50,289 nt of DNA from contig NZ_JH413796.1 in NCBI RefSeq assembly GCF_000162755.2, positions 1 to 50,289 of the forward strand, read 5' to 3'. This DNA is from Legionella drancourtii LLAP12 (GTDB lineage: Bacteria > Pseudomonadota > Gammaproteobacteria > Legionellales > Legionellaceae). A program made the position numbers and the translations under genes. Positions 26,643 through 35,179 of this stretch are shown here, piece by piece. The notes below the pieces were generated by a model. It was not told the origin of the DNA, did no database searches, and was given only the letters and a program-made list of their open reading frames with translations. Positions within the stretch are counted from its first letter, which is position 1, and each line of letters opens with the position of its first letter.

Positions 26643-27219
26643 AACCAACGAAAAATTACAAAAACACATTAGGTTCTGCGCCCCAATTTATTTTCGCAAT
26701 TTATCAGAGCAAGACTTTCCATCTCTTTTAAAATGGTTAGAAACGCCCCATGTCAAAACCTGGTGGGATAATGAAGTGGTTTGGACACTAGATAAAATCT
26801 CTCAAAAATACAGCAGTTATGTAAACCAATATAAGATAGAAAATGGAAAGAAAAAATCCATTTTTGCTTTTATTATTGTGCTGGATGAGCAACCCATAGG
26901 ATATATTCAGTATTATGATGCGCGCGCTTTTCTTCCTCTACCTGCTAATAAGACTTTTGATTTCAAAAAAATAGCCGCCATTGATTTTTATCTTGGTGAA
27001 GAATCAGTTTTAGGACAGGGGATTGGCAGCGCAGCATTGATGCAATTTGTCCAGCATACTGTTTTTCAGCAATTTGATACAGCACTAGTCACGCCAGATA
27101 TTAAGAATCACAGTGCAATCGCCTGTTATCAAAAGGCAGGATTTATTCCTTGCTTAACAAAAGAAGAAACCCATGAGCTATGGTTAATCGCAAACAAGGA
27201 AGTATCTCATGTCTACTAA
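26632..27219 (+). CDS. AAC(6')-like GNAT acetyltransferase
   Basis: 195 residues. FPSLLKWLETPHVKTWWDNE at the N-terminus, the acceptor-site helix PIGYIQYYD, the acetyl-CoA loop GQGIGSAA and the C-terminal SAIACYQKAGF follow the layout of AAC(6')-Ib-type aminoglycoside acetyltransferases. It would transfer acetyl from acetyl-CoA to an amine of an aminoglycoside or related compound. Whether it confers resistance cannot be told from sequence. It overlaps its neighbours by 11 nt on both sides, indicating one operon. Confidence 0.78.
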   Translation: MTDRTNEKLQKHIRFCAPIYFRNLSEQDFPSLLKWLETPHVKTWWDNEVVWTLDKISQKYSSYVNQYKIENGKKKSIFAFIIVLDEQPIGYIQYYDARAFLPLPANKTFDFKKIAAIDFYLGEESVLGQGIGSAALMQFVQHTVFQQFDTALVTPDIKNHSAIACYQKAGFIPCLTKEETHELWLIANKEVSHVY

Positions 27220-28117
27220 TCACCTCAACACGCTTAAAAACACCGTATCGTTGGTACATGGTGATGTTGGAACACAATGGTGGCAGCGCTTACCTCAATT
27301 TCTTGAGCACCTTGCTCGTACACAGAAGCTTACCTTACTGACCCCGTTTGAACATTTAAGTTTCAACTACGTGCTTCCAGTTTTAGGTCCAAAAGAAGAG
27401 GAATGGGTATTAAAAGTTAATGTTCCTCATAATGAATTCTCAAAAGAAATTCATGCATTAAGACATTTTAATGGGAGAGGTTCAGCTCGATTAATTGCTG
27501 CAAATCCTGAAGAAGGTTGGATGCTCATTGAGCGTCTGTTGCCAGGAACACGATTGGTCGATGTGCTTGATGAGCAGCAAGCTATTCCCATTGCAGTAAG
27601 TGTCATGCAACGTTTGTGGACACCGGTTACAGAACCACTGCTTTTTATTTCATTAGAAGAATGGCTTGGATGTTTGGAACAGCTTGATGCTCAAGCATCA
27701 TTACAACAATTGGTCAGCAAGAAACTCAGGGATTTTGTGATTAGTCGTACAAAAGAACTGATATCAAGTCAAGGCGAGCCAGTTCTGTTGCATGGTGATC
27801 TGCATCACTACAACATTTTACAGCATCAATCAGAATGGCTGGCAATTGATCCTAAGGGGATTGTTGGCGAAAGAGAATTTGAAATCGGTGCTTTTTTAAG
27901 AAATCCATTCTGTGTGGTTGAGGACCCGCTTGAAACCAAAGAATTAGCACGCAACCTGGATTGGGTCATTGACTTGACTGCATTTAATCGGGAACGTGTC
28001 TTAAGCTGGTGTATTATTCAAGCTATTTTATGTGTTTGTTGGTATGTTGAGGACGCTATGCTTGATAAAGCGCGTCAGCTTACGGCTTATGCCGAGCGAC
28101 TGTATTCATTAATTTAA
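27209..28117 (+). CDS. APH(6)-like streptomycin/hydroxyurea kinase family
   Basis: 302 residues. The catalytic loop HGDLHHYN (195-202) and the metal-binding LAIDPKGIVGE (Asp about 214) are characteristic of streptomycin 6-kinases. FNGRGSARLIAANPEEGWMLIERL matches the region linking the two lobes of APH(6). The N-terminal lobe has EWVLKV for the ATP lysine. It probably phosphorylates streptomycin or a similar alcohol; activity is not proven. It lies between two acetyltransferase genes in the cargo operon. Confidence 0.82.
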   Translation: MSTNHLNTLKNTVSLVHGDVGTQWWQRLPQFLEHLARTQKLTLLTPFEHLSFNYVLPVLGPKEEEWVLKVNVPHNEFSKEIHALRHFNGRGSARLIAANPEEGWMLIERLLPGTRLVDVLDEQQAIPIAVSVMQRLWTPVTEPLLFISLEEWLGCLEQLDAQASLQQLVSKKLRDFVISRTKELISSQGEPVLLHGDLHHYNILQHQSEWLAIDPKGIVGEREFEIGAFLRNPFCVVEDPLETKELARNLDWVIDLTAFNRERVLSWCIIQAILCVCWYVEDAMLDKARQLTAYAERLYSLI

Positions 28118-28129
28118 TTTGGAAAACAG

Positions 28130-28678
28130 ATGTTACTAGAAATAGAAACTGAACGATTGATTTTAAGACCTCCAAAGCTTGGAGATGAAAAACCACTGAA
28201 TCAAGCAATTAATCGATCATTACCAGAATTACAGAGGTGGATGCCGTGGGCAAATGATCCAAGCATGCAACCAACTATTAATTTCGTTAAAGAGGCTATT
28301 ATCAGTTGGGGATCGAATGCGCCACGTGACTTTCCAATGGTAATTATCCATAAAGAATCACAATACATTATTGGAGCCAGTGGTTTTAATGATCGCTCGA
28401 AACCAGAAGTACCACTGTTTGAAATTGGTTATTGGTTAGAGACTGCGTTTACAGGTCAAGGACTTGCTACAGAAATGGTGCAAGCATTAACCCGTTTTGC
28501 ATTTGAATCGTTCAAAGCTGCACGTGTCCAAATTGTGACACAGGTAGGTAATGATGCCAGCCGGCGAGTTGCTGAAAAATGTGGATTTATTTTAGAGGCA
28601 ACGCTTAAAAACTATTGTGTGGATTCTTTATCTGGAAAACCTTCGGATGATTGGATTTTTGTACGTTTCAAGGAATAA
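28130..28678 (+). CDS. RimJ/RimL-type GNAT acetyltransferase
   Basis: 182 residues. ETERLILRPPKLGD opens the protein, PLFEIGYWLETAFTGQGLAT carries the acetyl-CoA binding loop, and NDASRRVAEKCGFILEATLK ends the fold, a standard set for the RimJ/L N-acetyltransferase branch. Members acetylate protein N-termini, amino acids or small antibiotics; the substrate here is unknown. GGAAAACAG precedes the ATG and 12 nt separate it from the APH(6)-like gene. Confidence 0.85.
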   Translation: MLLEIETERLILRPPKLGDEKPLNQAINRSLPELQRWMPWANDPSMQPTINFVKEAIISWGSNAPRDFPMVIIHKESQYIIGASGFNDRSKPEVPLFEIGYWLETAFTGQGLATEMVQALTRFAFESFKAARVQIVTQVGNDASRRVAEKCGFILEATLKNYCVDSLSGKPSDDWIFVRFKE

Positions 28679-28714
28679 ATGGTGATTTAGCTGTAGTGAC
28701 TTACGAGAGAAAAG

Positions 28715-29140
28715 ATGAATCTTACCTATGAATCTGAACCAAGACAAGAAGATATCGATTTTTTAAGTCAAGGTATTTCTGAGTACGCTTATTTAAAAAA
28801 AGGGCAACAGCCTATAGAGTCCTTTGCTTTTTTTGTCCGTGATGCAGATGAAGTTATTATTGGTGGATGTAATGGCAGTATGTATTATGGCTGCCTCTAC
28901 ATTGATCAATTATGGGTGGATGAACGTCACAGGAAACAAGGAATAGGAAAGCAATTGATTGAAGCGAGTGAGTGTTTAGGAAAACAAAAAAAATGTCGTT
29001 TTTCTACCATTAACACTATGGATTGGGAGGCTTTAGGCTTTTATCGAAAACTAGGATATCAAGTTGAGTTTCAACGTGAAGGGTATGAACATCATTCAAC
29101 GTTATATTTTTTAATTAAGGAATTTAATAATGCAACCTAA
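28715..29140 (+). CDS. GNAT acetyltransferase (short form)
   Basis: 141 residues. GCLYIDQLWVDERHRKQGIG gives strand 4 and the Q-x-x-G-x-G/A-type cofactor loop, and ALGFYRKLGYQVEF the C-terminal helix and strand. It resembles a compact stress- or antibiotic-related N-acetyltransferase. The substrate cannot be predicted. The last bases overlap the start of the PdxH-like gene by 11 nt. Confidence 0.82.
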   Translation: MNLTYESEPRQEDIDFLSQGISEYAYLKKGQQPIESFAFFVRDADEVIIGGCNGSMYYGCLYIDQLWVDERHRKQGIGKQLIEASECLGKQKKCRFSTINTMDWEALGFYRKLGYQVEFQREGYEHHSTLYFLIKEFNNAT

Positions 29141-29714
29141 TCCGATTGGATTATTAAACACTTGGATTGAAGAAGAACAATCGATGGGTGCCCAATATGC
29201 ACAACATGCCGTATTGTCCTCACAGGGATTAGATGGCATCCCTCATGGCCGTATCGTCTCCATTCGTGAACTAACAAAAGACGGGATTATATTGTTTACT
29301 CAAAAACGAACGAGAAAAGTATTTGAGATAAAGAATAATAATCAGGTAGCCCTTACCTTTTGGTTTGAGCGTTATGCACGAGAAGTCATGGTGGAGGGTG
29401 AAGCCAGCTTTCTATCAGCAGAGCAAAATGCACATTATTGGGATGCCTATCCTAAATCGGCTCAAATACGCTTTTGTAGTTATGCTCCGACATCAGGGGA
29501 GCCGATTGATGATAAACAACTACTAGAACACAAGAGACGGAGCTTAGAACAGTCTTCTAAAGACACTGTTTTACCTTGTTCACCCGATTATTGTGGTATT
29601 GCAATTAAGCCTAAACGGTTTGTTTTTTATAGCTATCGCTTGGATGAGTTATCTGATGTTTGGGAGTATTTAATTGATAATAATATAATTATCCAAAGAC
29701 GATTATCGCCTTAA
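29130..29714 (+). CDS. Pyridoxamine-phosphate-oxidase-like flavoprotein
   Basis: 194 residues. GRIVSIRELTKDGIILFTQKRT holds the FMN-binding region, ALTFWFERYAREVMVEGEAS the central strands, and the protein ends in RRLSP as PdxH ends in DRLAP. The length is slightly under that of PdxH (about 218). It could oxidise pyridoxamine phosphate or act on another amine; some cargo copies of this fold belong to secondary metabolism. AAGGA precedes the ATG. Confidence 0.8.
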   Translation: MQPNPIGLLNTWIEEEQSMGAQYAQHAVLSSQGLDGIPHGRIVSIRELTKDGIILFTQKRTRKVFEIKNNNQVALTFWFERYAREVMVEGEASFLSAEQNAHYWDAYPKSAQIRFCSYAPTSGEPIDDKQLLEHKRRSLEQSSKDTVLPCSPDYCGIAIKPKRFVFYSYRLDELSDVWEYLIDNNIIIQRRLSP

Positions 29715-29729
29715 AGAGAGGTTTTTTAA

Positions 29730-30689
29730 ATGAATAAAGAGACTCGTCTACGTATGAGAGAAATTAAGGCTAAAGATTTAGAGGTTATTGTTACTCTGTT
29801 CAAAGAAACAGTTCATCACGTCAATGCTAAAGACTATAGCACAGAGCAATTATTAGTTTGGGCTCCTCATCACATACACCATGGAGATAATCGATGGAAA
29901 AGCTTGCTAGATAATATCGCCTATTTGGTGGAGATTGATGATGTAGTTGTTGGATTTGCAGATATCACTAGTGAAGGCTATCTGGATAGGTTATTTGTTC
30001 ACAAGGATTATCAACGCCAAGGTATTGCCTCTGCGCTCGTTAAAAAACTGGAGTTACACCTGCTCTTGCGAGGAGTAAAGAAAATAACGACAGAAGCGAG
30101 TATTACGGCCAAACCTTTTTTTGAAGACATGGGATACCTTGTTGTTAAAGAACAAAATAAACCGCGTCCAGGTGGAGTTACATTAACTAACTTTCTTATG
30201 GAAAAACGATTAGATGGCCGACCGATAAACATAGACTTACTTAAAAATCATCCTAACGTCATTCCAGAATTAGCAGCGATTTGGCATCAGGTATTAGGCA
30301 GTATATGGGTTCCTGATATTGCTGTTGAGCGTGTTATAGCGCGTTTTCAAGAACACTTAAATGAAAACCAACTACCAGTAACACTTGTTGCTTTTTGTGA
30401 TGATATGCCTGTAGCTATGTGCAGCTTACGAGAAAATGATGGTATTCGTCCTGATTTAGCACCGTGGCTTGGTTCTCTTGTTGTTCACCCTGATTATCAG
30501 AGAGAAGGCATTGCGCTCAAGCTGATTAATGCTATTAAGCAAAAAGCGAAACAGCTCGGTTTTAACCACCTATACCTATTTGCTTTTGATCCTACATTAC
30601 CCAATTACTATTCTAAGCTAGGATGGAATATGGTAGGGATGGATAAGTTTAAAGAGCATGACGTGACCGTTATGGATATTGCTTTATGA
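29730..30689 (+). CDS. Tandem-GNAT protein (two acetyltransferase domains)
   Basis: 319 residues with two GNAT domains. The first (about 8-158) has YLDRLFVHKDYQRQGIASAL; the second (about 165-319) has WLGSLVVHPDYQREGIALKL, each carrying the acetyl-CoA loop. The C-terminal YSKLGWNMVGMDKF closes domain two. Two-domain GNATs can pair one active with one structural domain. Upstream GAGG fits ATG 29730. The stop overlaps the cyclase gene by 4 nt. Confidence 0.83.
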   Translation: MNKETRLRMREIKAKDLEVIVTLFKETVHHVNAKDYSTEQLLVWAPHHIHHGDNRWKSLLDNIAYLVEIDDVVVGFADITSEGYLDRLFVHKDYQRQGIASALVKKLELHLLLRGVKKITTEASITAKPFFEDMGYLVVKEQNKPRPGGVTLTNFLMEKRLDGRPINIDLLKNHPNVIPELAAIWHQVLGSIWVPDIAVERVIARFQEHLNENQLPVTLVAFCDDMPVAMCSLRENDGIRPDLAPWLGSLVVHPDYQREGIALKLINAIKQKAKQLGFNHLYLFAFDPTLPNYYSKLGWNMVGMDKFKEHDVTVMDIAL

Positions 30690-31369
30690 CTTTCCCATAT
30701 AAATTAGTTGATTTAACACACCCATTAACAGCAAGTACGCCCTCATGGGATAATTCATGCGGCTTTAAGCATACCACTTCATTGGATTATGCTGATTGTA
30801 CGAGTGAGGTTAAGTTTAGAGTTCAAGGCATTAATATGCCAGCGGGTATTGGTACGCATATGGATGCCCCCGCACATTGTGACCCTGCGGGTAAAACAAT
30901 TGATGCTATTTTACTGAAAGATTGTCTTGCTCCTTGCGTCATCATTGATATTTCTGAAAAAGCACATGAAACCTATCTATGCTCTACCCAAGACATCTTG
31001 CATTTTGAAAAACAGCATCAATCTATCCAACCTGGTGATTTTGTCATTATTCGTACTGGATGGGCGCGTCATTGGCCACAGCCTACGCAATACCGGAATA
31101 ATTTGCAGTTTCCTTCCGTGTCAAAAGAGGCAGCCCAATTGTTGATTGAGCGTGATATTGTAGGTCTTGGTATCGATACTCTGGGGCCAGATACGGCCGA
31201 AAGTGGCTATCCTGTGCATCAGATTATTTTAGGTCAGGGAAAATATTTAGTGGAAAATGTTGCTAATTCAGATTTATTACCGCCTATCGGAAGTACTATT
31301 CTGGTGGCTCCTCTGTATATTTTAGGAGGAACAGAAGCGCCGATAAGATTAATAGGATTTGTTGAGTGA
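30686..31369 (+). CDS. Cyclase-family hydrolase (kynurenine formamidase-like)
   Basis: 227 residues. The metal-binding motif GTHMDAPAHCDPAGKT (about 55-70) corresponds to HxxxDxPxH-type sites of the cyclase/KynB family, and IGLGIDTLGPD-like text (GLGIDTLGPDTAE) and PLYILGGTEAPIRLIGFV complete the fold. Members hydrolyse N-formylkynurenine, isatin or similar amides. No kynurenine genes are nearby, so a detoxification role is as likely. It overlaps the tandem-GNAT gene by 4 nt. Confidence 0.82.
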   Translation: MTFPYKLVDLTHPLTASTPSWDNSCGFKHTTSLDYADCTSEVKFRVQGINMPAGIGTHMDAPAHCDPAGKTIDAILLKDCLAPCVIIDISEKAHETYLCSTQDILHFEKQHQSIQPGDFVIIRTGWARHWPQPTQYRNNLQFPSVSKEAAQLLIERDIVGLGIDTLGPDTAESGYPVHQIILGQGKYLVENVANSDLLPPIGSTILVAPLYILGGTEAPIRLIGFVE

Positions 31370-31405
31370 TCTTTTTTAGTAATTGGATAGATTGTTTGAG
31401 TGAGT

Positions 31406-32386
31406 ATGGTCAATATGGTTACGACTAAACCTAATTTTTTTATTTTAACGGGTGGTCCTGGTTCTGGAAAAACATCAGTTCTAACTGTTTTAGCTCAAAA
31501 AGGATTTTTAACAGTACCAGAAGTTGGACGAAAGATTATCAAAGAACAGCAACTCATTGGTGGAAATGCGATCCATACAGGGGATAGAGATGCCTTTTTA
31601 GAGTTGATGTTGCGTTATTCTCTTGATGATTATCAGAAGATGCAGGAAAAACAGACCGCTGTTTTTTTTGATAGAGGAATACCTGATTTATACGGATATG
31701 CAAAAACTTTTTGTAATAAAGAGCAGAGCCAAGTGAATCATGCCGTGAAGCAGTACAGATATTGTCAAGCAGTCTTTTTATTTCCACCTTGGGAAGAAAT
31801 TTACACCAATGATAAGGAGCGGAAGCAGGACTTTAGGGAGGCGATGCAAACCTACAGCGCATGTAAAGAGGGCTACCAGCACTGTGGATATACCTTAATC
31901 GATGTACCTCTTTTACCCATTGAGGGTCGAGTCAATTTTATCTTAAAAACATTAACTCAACTTGTATTAGCTGATTTGCAACATGAGATAAACCAATGGT
32001 TAGGTATTTATGAAAACACCCCAAGAATTAATTATGGTCCTTGCGGGGTATTTGCTAAATTATTTTTTGATGCCTGGAATGAACGCTTTACAGACAAAGT
32101 TCATATTGTATTTATCTTAATGAAATCGCATGAAGAATGTTGGCATATTGCACTGCGTTTACCTACTGGTGAGCTCTATGATGGGGGTATTGGTGTTCAT
32201 CACGACAGTTATTATGGAGAAAACTATTTTATTGAAGAAATGATTGAGTACGATCATGCTTTGCTAGAAAAATGGTCTTATGGATTGGACCGGGTTTATC
32301 CACGATATTGCCCTAATTTTGATAAGGATAAATTGCAGTGTTTAATTCAGAGCCGCTTGGATAGGATACGCACTCAGCGTTTATAA
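31406..32386 (+). CDS. P-loop kinase fused to papain-like-fold domain
   Basis: 326 residues; ATG 31406 is preferred to a GTG at 31400. The first ~185 residues are an AAA_28-type P-loop ATPase/kinase: Walker A GGPGSGKTS (about 16-24), PEVGRKIIKEQ, VFFDRGIPDLYGY, and a lid region with YTNDKERKQDF. The last ~120 residues hold GPCGVFAKLFFDAWN (Cys about 213), CWHIALRLPTGELYDGG (His about 247, Asp about 259), a Cys-His-Asp layout as in papain-like/NlpC-type folds. Fusion of the two is unusual. Function is unknown; toxin- or small-molecule-modifying activity is possible. Confidence 0.7.
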   Translation: MVNMVTTKPNFFILTGGPGSGKTSVLTVLAQKGFLTVPEVGRKIIKEQQLIGGNAIHTGDRDAFLELMLRYSLDDYQKMQEKQTAVFFDRGIPDLYGYAKTFCNKEQSQVNHAVKQYRYCQAVFLFPPWEEIYTNDKERKQDFREAMQTYSACKEGYQHCGYTLIDVPLLPIEGRVNFILKTLTQLVLADLQHEINQWLGIYENTPRINYGPCGVFAKLFFDAWNERFTDKVHIVFILMKSHEECWHIALRLPTGELYDGGIGVHHDSYYGENYFIEEMIEYDHALLEKWSYGLDRVYPRYCPNFDKDKLQCLIQSRLDRIRTQRL

Positions 32387-32433
32387 TTTATTAATATATT
32401 ACCTCAATTAATAGAAATTATTGGAGTCATTTG

Positions 32434-33114
32434 ATGAGCCAAAATAAAGACACTAAATTGGATGATCCAGTAATCAAAGCACTTTATGATGAACTCTCAA
32501 ACCAGTACAGCTGTCATACAATCATCCTGTACGGCTCCCGAGCTATTGGGAAAGCTACTTCAACCAGTGATTATGATCTTGCTGGAATTTTTAAAGAAGG
32601 TAAGATGTCGCGGATATCAAGATTTGATCCTACGCACCAAGTGTTTATTGATCTATTTATTTATCCCGAATCAGCGTTTCATTCTATTCAAGAAGAGCAT
32701 TTGATTATGCATGATGGTATTGTTCTGAAAGAAAAGGAACAATTTGGTACTTCTTTATTAAAACAAATCAACGCCATGGTTCTTATTCCACCTCAGTTAG
32801 CGGAGTATGAGCTTGAGGTGAGACGAGTTTGGTATGAAAAAATGTTGATGAGGGCAAAAATAAGCGATGTAGATGGCACGTACCGGCGTGTATGGATAGT
32901 GCATACATTAATTGAAGACTACTTTGCATTTCGTCATTTACGTTATCTTGGACCTAAAAAATCATTCGAATACCTGAGAGAAAACGATGGAAATGTATTA
33001 AAACTCTATGAGAGTGTGCTGAACAATATGCGCGATATCGAACAATTAGAACAACTGATTAAAGTAGTATTAAAAACATCAAATGATGTTGTAGGAATAA
33101 CACAAAAAAACTAA
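32434..33114 (+). CDS. Nucleotidyltransferase-fold protein
   Basis: 226 residues; ATG 32434 is chosen since GGAG lies 8 nt upstream (the frame also has TTG at 32431). The signature LYGSRAIGKATSTSDYDLAG (GS followed by D-x-D) and the third acidic strand VFIDLFIY are those of the MNT/ANT nucleotidyltransferase fold. The C-terminal half is helical. It could adenylylate an antibiotic, a tRNA-like molecule or a toxin partner; no HEPN partner lies beside it. Confidence 0.78.
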   Translation: MSQNKDTKLDDPVIKALYDELSNQYSCHTIILYGSRAIGKATSTSDYDLAGIFKEGKMSRISRFDPTHQVFIDLFIYPESAFHSIQEEHLIMHDGIVLKEKEQFGTSLLKQINAMVLIPPQLAEYELEVRRVWYEKMLMRAKISDVDGTYRRVWIVHTLIEDYFAFRHLRYLGPKKSFEYLRENDGNVLKLYESVLNNMRDIEQLEQLIKVVLKTSNDVVGITQKN

Positions 33115-33154
33115 ATAACAACGTGCATACAGAAGAAGATATAGGATTGACCTC

Positions 33155-33232
33155 ATGACACATATATATTTTATAGGTGGTGATAGCGGCAGTGGTAAAA
33201 TAGCTGTAATACCGCATTTAAAAGAAGTTTGA
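33155..33232 (+). pseudogene. Remnant of a P-loop kinase gene (25 codons)
   Basis: A 26-codon frame, MTHIYFIGGDSGSGKIAVIP then a short tail and TGA, carries a perfect Walker A (GGDSGSGK) preceded by the usual hydrophobic strand, then stops. No rest of a kinase follows in any frame before the next gene at 33240. It is therefore best read as a decayed N-terminal fragment, probably of an adenylate-kinase-like cargo gene. A real micropeptide is less likely. Confidence 0.5.
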
Positions 33233-33239
33233 AGGTACT

Positions 33240-34256
33240 ATGCTGATAAAACCTGATCTCAAAGACGAAGAAATCGTTAAGTGTTTACACACTGCCTATG
33301 GATTGCACGTGAAGAGAATCTTATTCCTTCCGCTGGGTGCGGATCTGAATACGGCGGTGTACCGAGTTACAACAAACAGCGGAATGGATTACTTTTTGAA
33401 GTTAAGGCGTGAAGTATTTAATGAAGCTGCGGTATTGGTTCCAAAACATCTTGCCAATCTGGGGCTTAAACAAGTGATTCCACCGCTTAAAACCAATGTA
33501 GGTCAACTTTGGACATGCTTGGCATCGTTTAAGGCGATTCTCTATCCTTATGTAGAGGGGAGCAATTCCATCGAAGCTAATTTATCAGATCAGCACTGGA
33601 TTGAATTTGGTGCAACCATGAAAAAGTTTCATAGCGCCAATATTCCTGACACAATAACAAGCGATGTACCACAGGAAACCTTCGCTTCTAAATGGCGACA
33701 AATAGTAAAAGCTTTCCTTGCCCGAATTCAACATGAGGTTTTTGAAGACGCTATTGAAGCCCGAATGGCTGTGTTTTTGAAGTCTAAAAGCGAGGAGATT
33801 CTTGAGTTGCTGAGGCACTCTGAATATCTTGTCAGTGTGTTAGAGAAACAATCGCTCGATTATATCTTATGCCACGCAGACATCCATGGATGGAACTTGT
33901 TAATTAGTAAAGAGGCTGCGCTGTTTGTAGTGGATTGGGATACGCTCATCTACGCGCCTAAAGAACGGGATTTGATGTTTATTGGCGCAGGTATTGGAGA
34001 TACTGGGCGTACCGTACCTGAAGAAGAAAGCCTGTTTTATCAGGGGTATGGTTCAACGGACATCAATCAGGATGCCATTGCTTACTATCGTTTTGAACGC
34101 ATTATTCAGGATATTGGTGAATATTGTGAACATATTTTTTTATCTAATGAAGGTGAGGAAGAGCGGATGCAGTCGCTTGAATACCTGCAAGCTAATTTTC
34201 TACCGAATGGCACAATAGCTAGGGCATATCAGTCCTACAAGAAAAGGAAGGGTTAA
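33240..34256 (+). CDS. APH(9)-like spectinomycin phosphotransferase family
   Basis: 338 residues with GAAGG upstream. APH(9) enzymes phosphorylate spectinomycin, and the type member APH(9)-Ia was described from Legionella pneumophila. The catalytic loop HADIHGWN (212-219) and VVDWDTLIYAPKERDLMFIG (Asp about 232) fit APH(9)-Ia closely in wording, as do the start and the YYRFERIIQDIGEY segment. Length (338 versus about 331) also agrees. The catalytic residues are intact, so an active kinase is expected. Actual resistance is not proven. Confidence 0.85.
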   Translation: MLIKPDLKDEEIVKCLHTAYGLHVKRILFLPLGADLNTAVYRVTTNSGMDYFLKLRREVFNEAAVLVPKHLANLGLKQVIPPLKTNVGQLWTCLASFKAILYPYVEGSNSIEANLSDQHWIEFGATMKKFHSANIPDTITSDVPQETFASKWRQIVKAFLARIQHEVFEDAIEARMAVFLKSKSEEILELLRHSEYLVSVLEKQSLDYILCHADIHGWNLLISKEAALFVVDWDTLIYAPKERDLMFIGAGIGDTGRTVPEEESLFYQGYGSTDINQDAIAYYRFERIIQDIGEYCEHIFLSNEGEEERMQSLEYLQANFLPNGTIARAYQSYKKRKG

Positions 34257-34268
34257 GAATCTTCTGAA

Positions 34269-35165
34269 TCAATTAAATTTCGTTACTTTGTAGCAGCTAT
34301 GGTGTGGTGCAAATTCTTCAAATGCGGCTTTCGTAATTTGCGCAATGACTGCATCACTGGGTTTTGCATCGGATTGATTGCTCACAGTAAAAATTGATAA
34401 TATAACTGGCTTACATACAGGTGACCAAACGATACCTATATCATTAGCAATACCATAGCTTCCACTGCCCGTTTTATCAGCCACAGACCAACCAAGAGGA
34501 ACGCCTGCTCTAATCCGATTATAACCAGTGGTATTATTTCTCATCCAATCAAGAAGTAAGGCTTTATTTGGGGTAGTCAATATGTCTCCCAACATAATTT
34601 TTTTAAGACTTAATGCCATATCTTTAGGTGTTGATGTATCTTCATTTATTTGGGGGTTTGAATTTAAATTGATTTCATAATGCGCCATTTTAAAGGATGA
34701 GTTTTCAATGCTCTGTGCAAATTGGTTAATTGCTCCAAGCCCTCCCAACTCACGAATAATTATGTTAATTGCAGTGTTATCACTGTAGGAGATTGCTCCT
34801 TCTGCCAGTGTTTTTAACGGAACTTTCTGGTTTACGTATTGCCCTGAAATAGGATGCCAGAATAAAAGTTCTTTTGGATTTATTAACACTTTTTTCTCTA
34901 AAAGCGTTTTATCGCTTGCTAAAAGCGCGGATACCCCTATAAATTTACAGGTGCTTTGAAAAGGGAATCTGTCATGAGCATGGTAGGTAATCACTCGCCC
35001 GCTATTAGTGTCCAACGCATAAATACCTATTTTAAGATGGTGCTCATGTTCTATAGCCTGTAATTTGGTATCAACAATAGGAGGTTTTACATCGTTTGGT
35101 TGTGATGAGGCGCTTACGTTATTGGTAATGAATGAAATGAATATTATTTGTAACAGCTTAAGCAT
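34269..35165 (-). CDS. Class A beta-lactamase
   Basis: 298 residues with AGGAA before ATG 35165 and a signal peptide cut near VSASS. All class A elements are present: S71-T-C-K74 (Ser70 site), SDN (128-130), the omega-loop EINLN with Glu164 (E166 equivalent) and Asn168, and KTG (231-233) followed by SGSYG. It would hydrolyse beta-lactams in the periplasm. The residue before the catalytic serine is Gln, not Cys, so the disulfide of typical class A carbapenemases is absent. It is read leftward, opposite to the neighbouring APH(9)-like gene, with a 12-nt gap between stops. Confidence 0.93.
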   Translation of the reverse strand: MLKLLQIIFISFITNNVSASSQPNDVKPPIVDTKLQAIEHEHHLKIGIYALDTNSGRVITYHAHDRFPFQSTCKFIGVSALLASDKTLLEKKVLINPKELLFWHPISGQYVNQKVPLKTLAEGAISYSDNTAINIIIRELGGLGAINQFAQSIENSSFKMAHYEINLNSNPQINEDTSTPKDMALSLKKIMLGDILTTPNKALLLDWMRNNTTGYNRIRAGVPLGWSVADKTGSGSYGIANDIGIVWSPVCKPVILSIFTVSNQSDAKPSDAVIAQITKAAFEEFAPHHSCYKVTKFN

Positions 35166-35179
35166 GTTTTTCCTATTTA

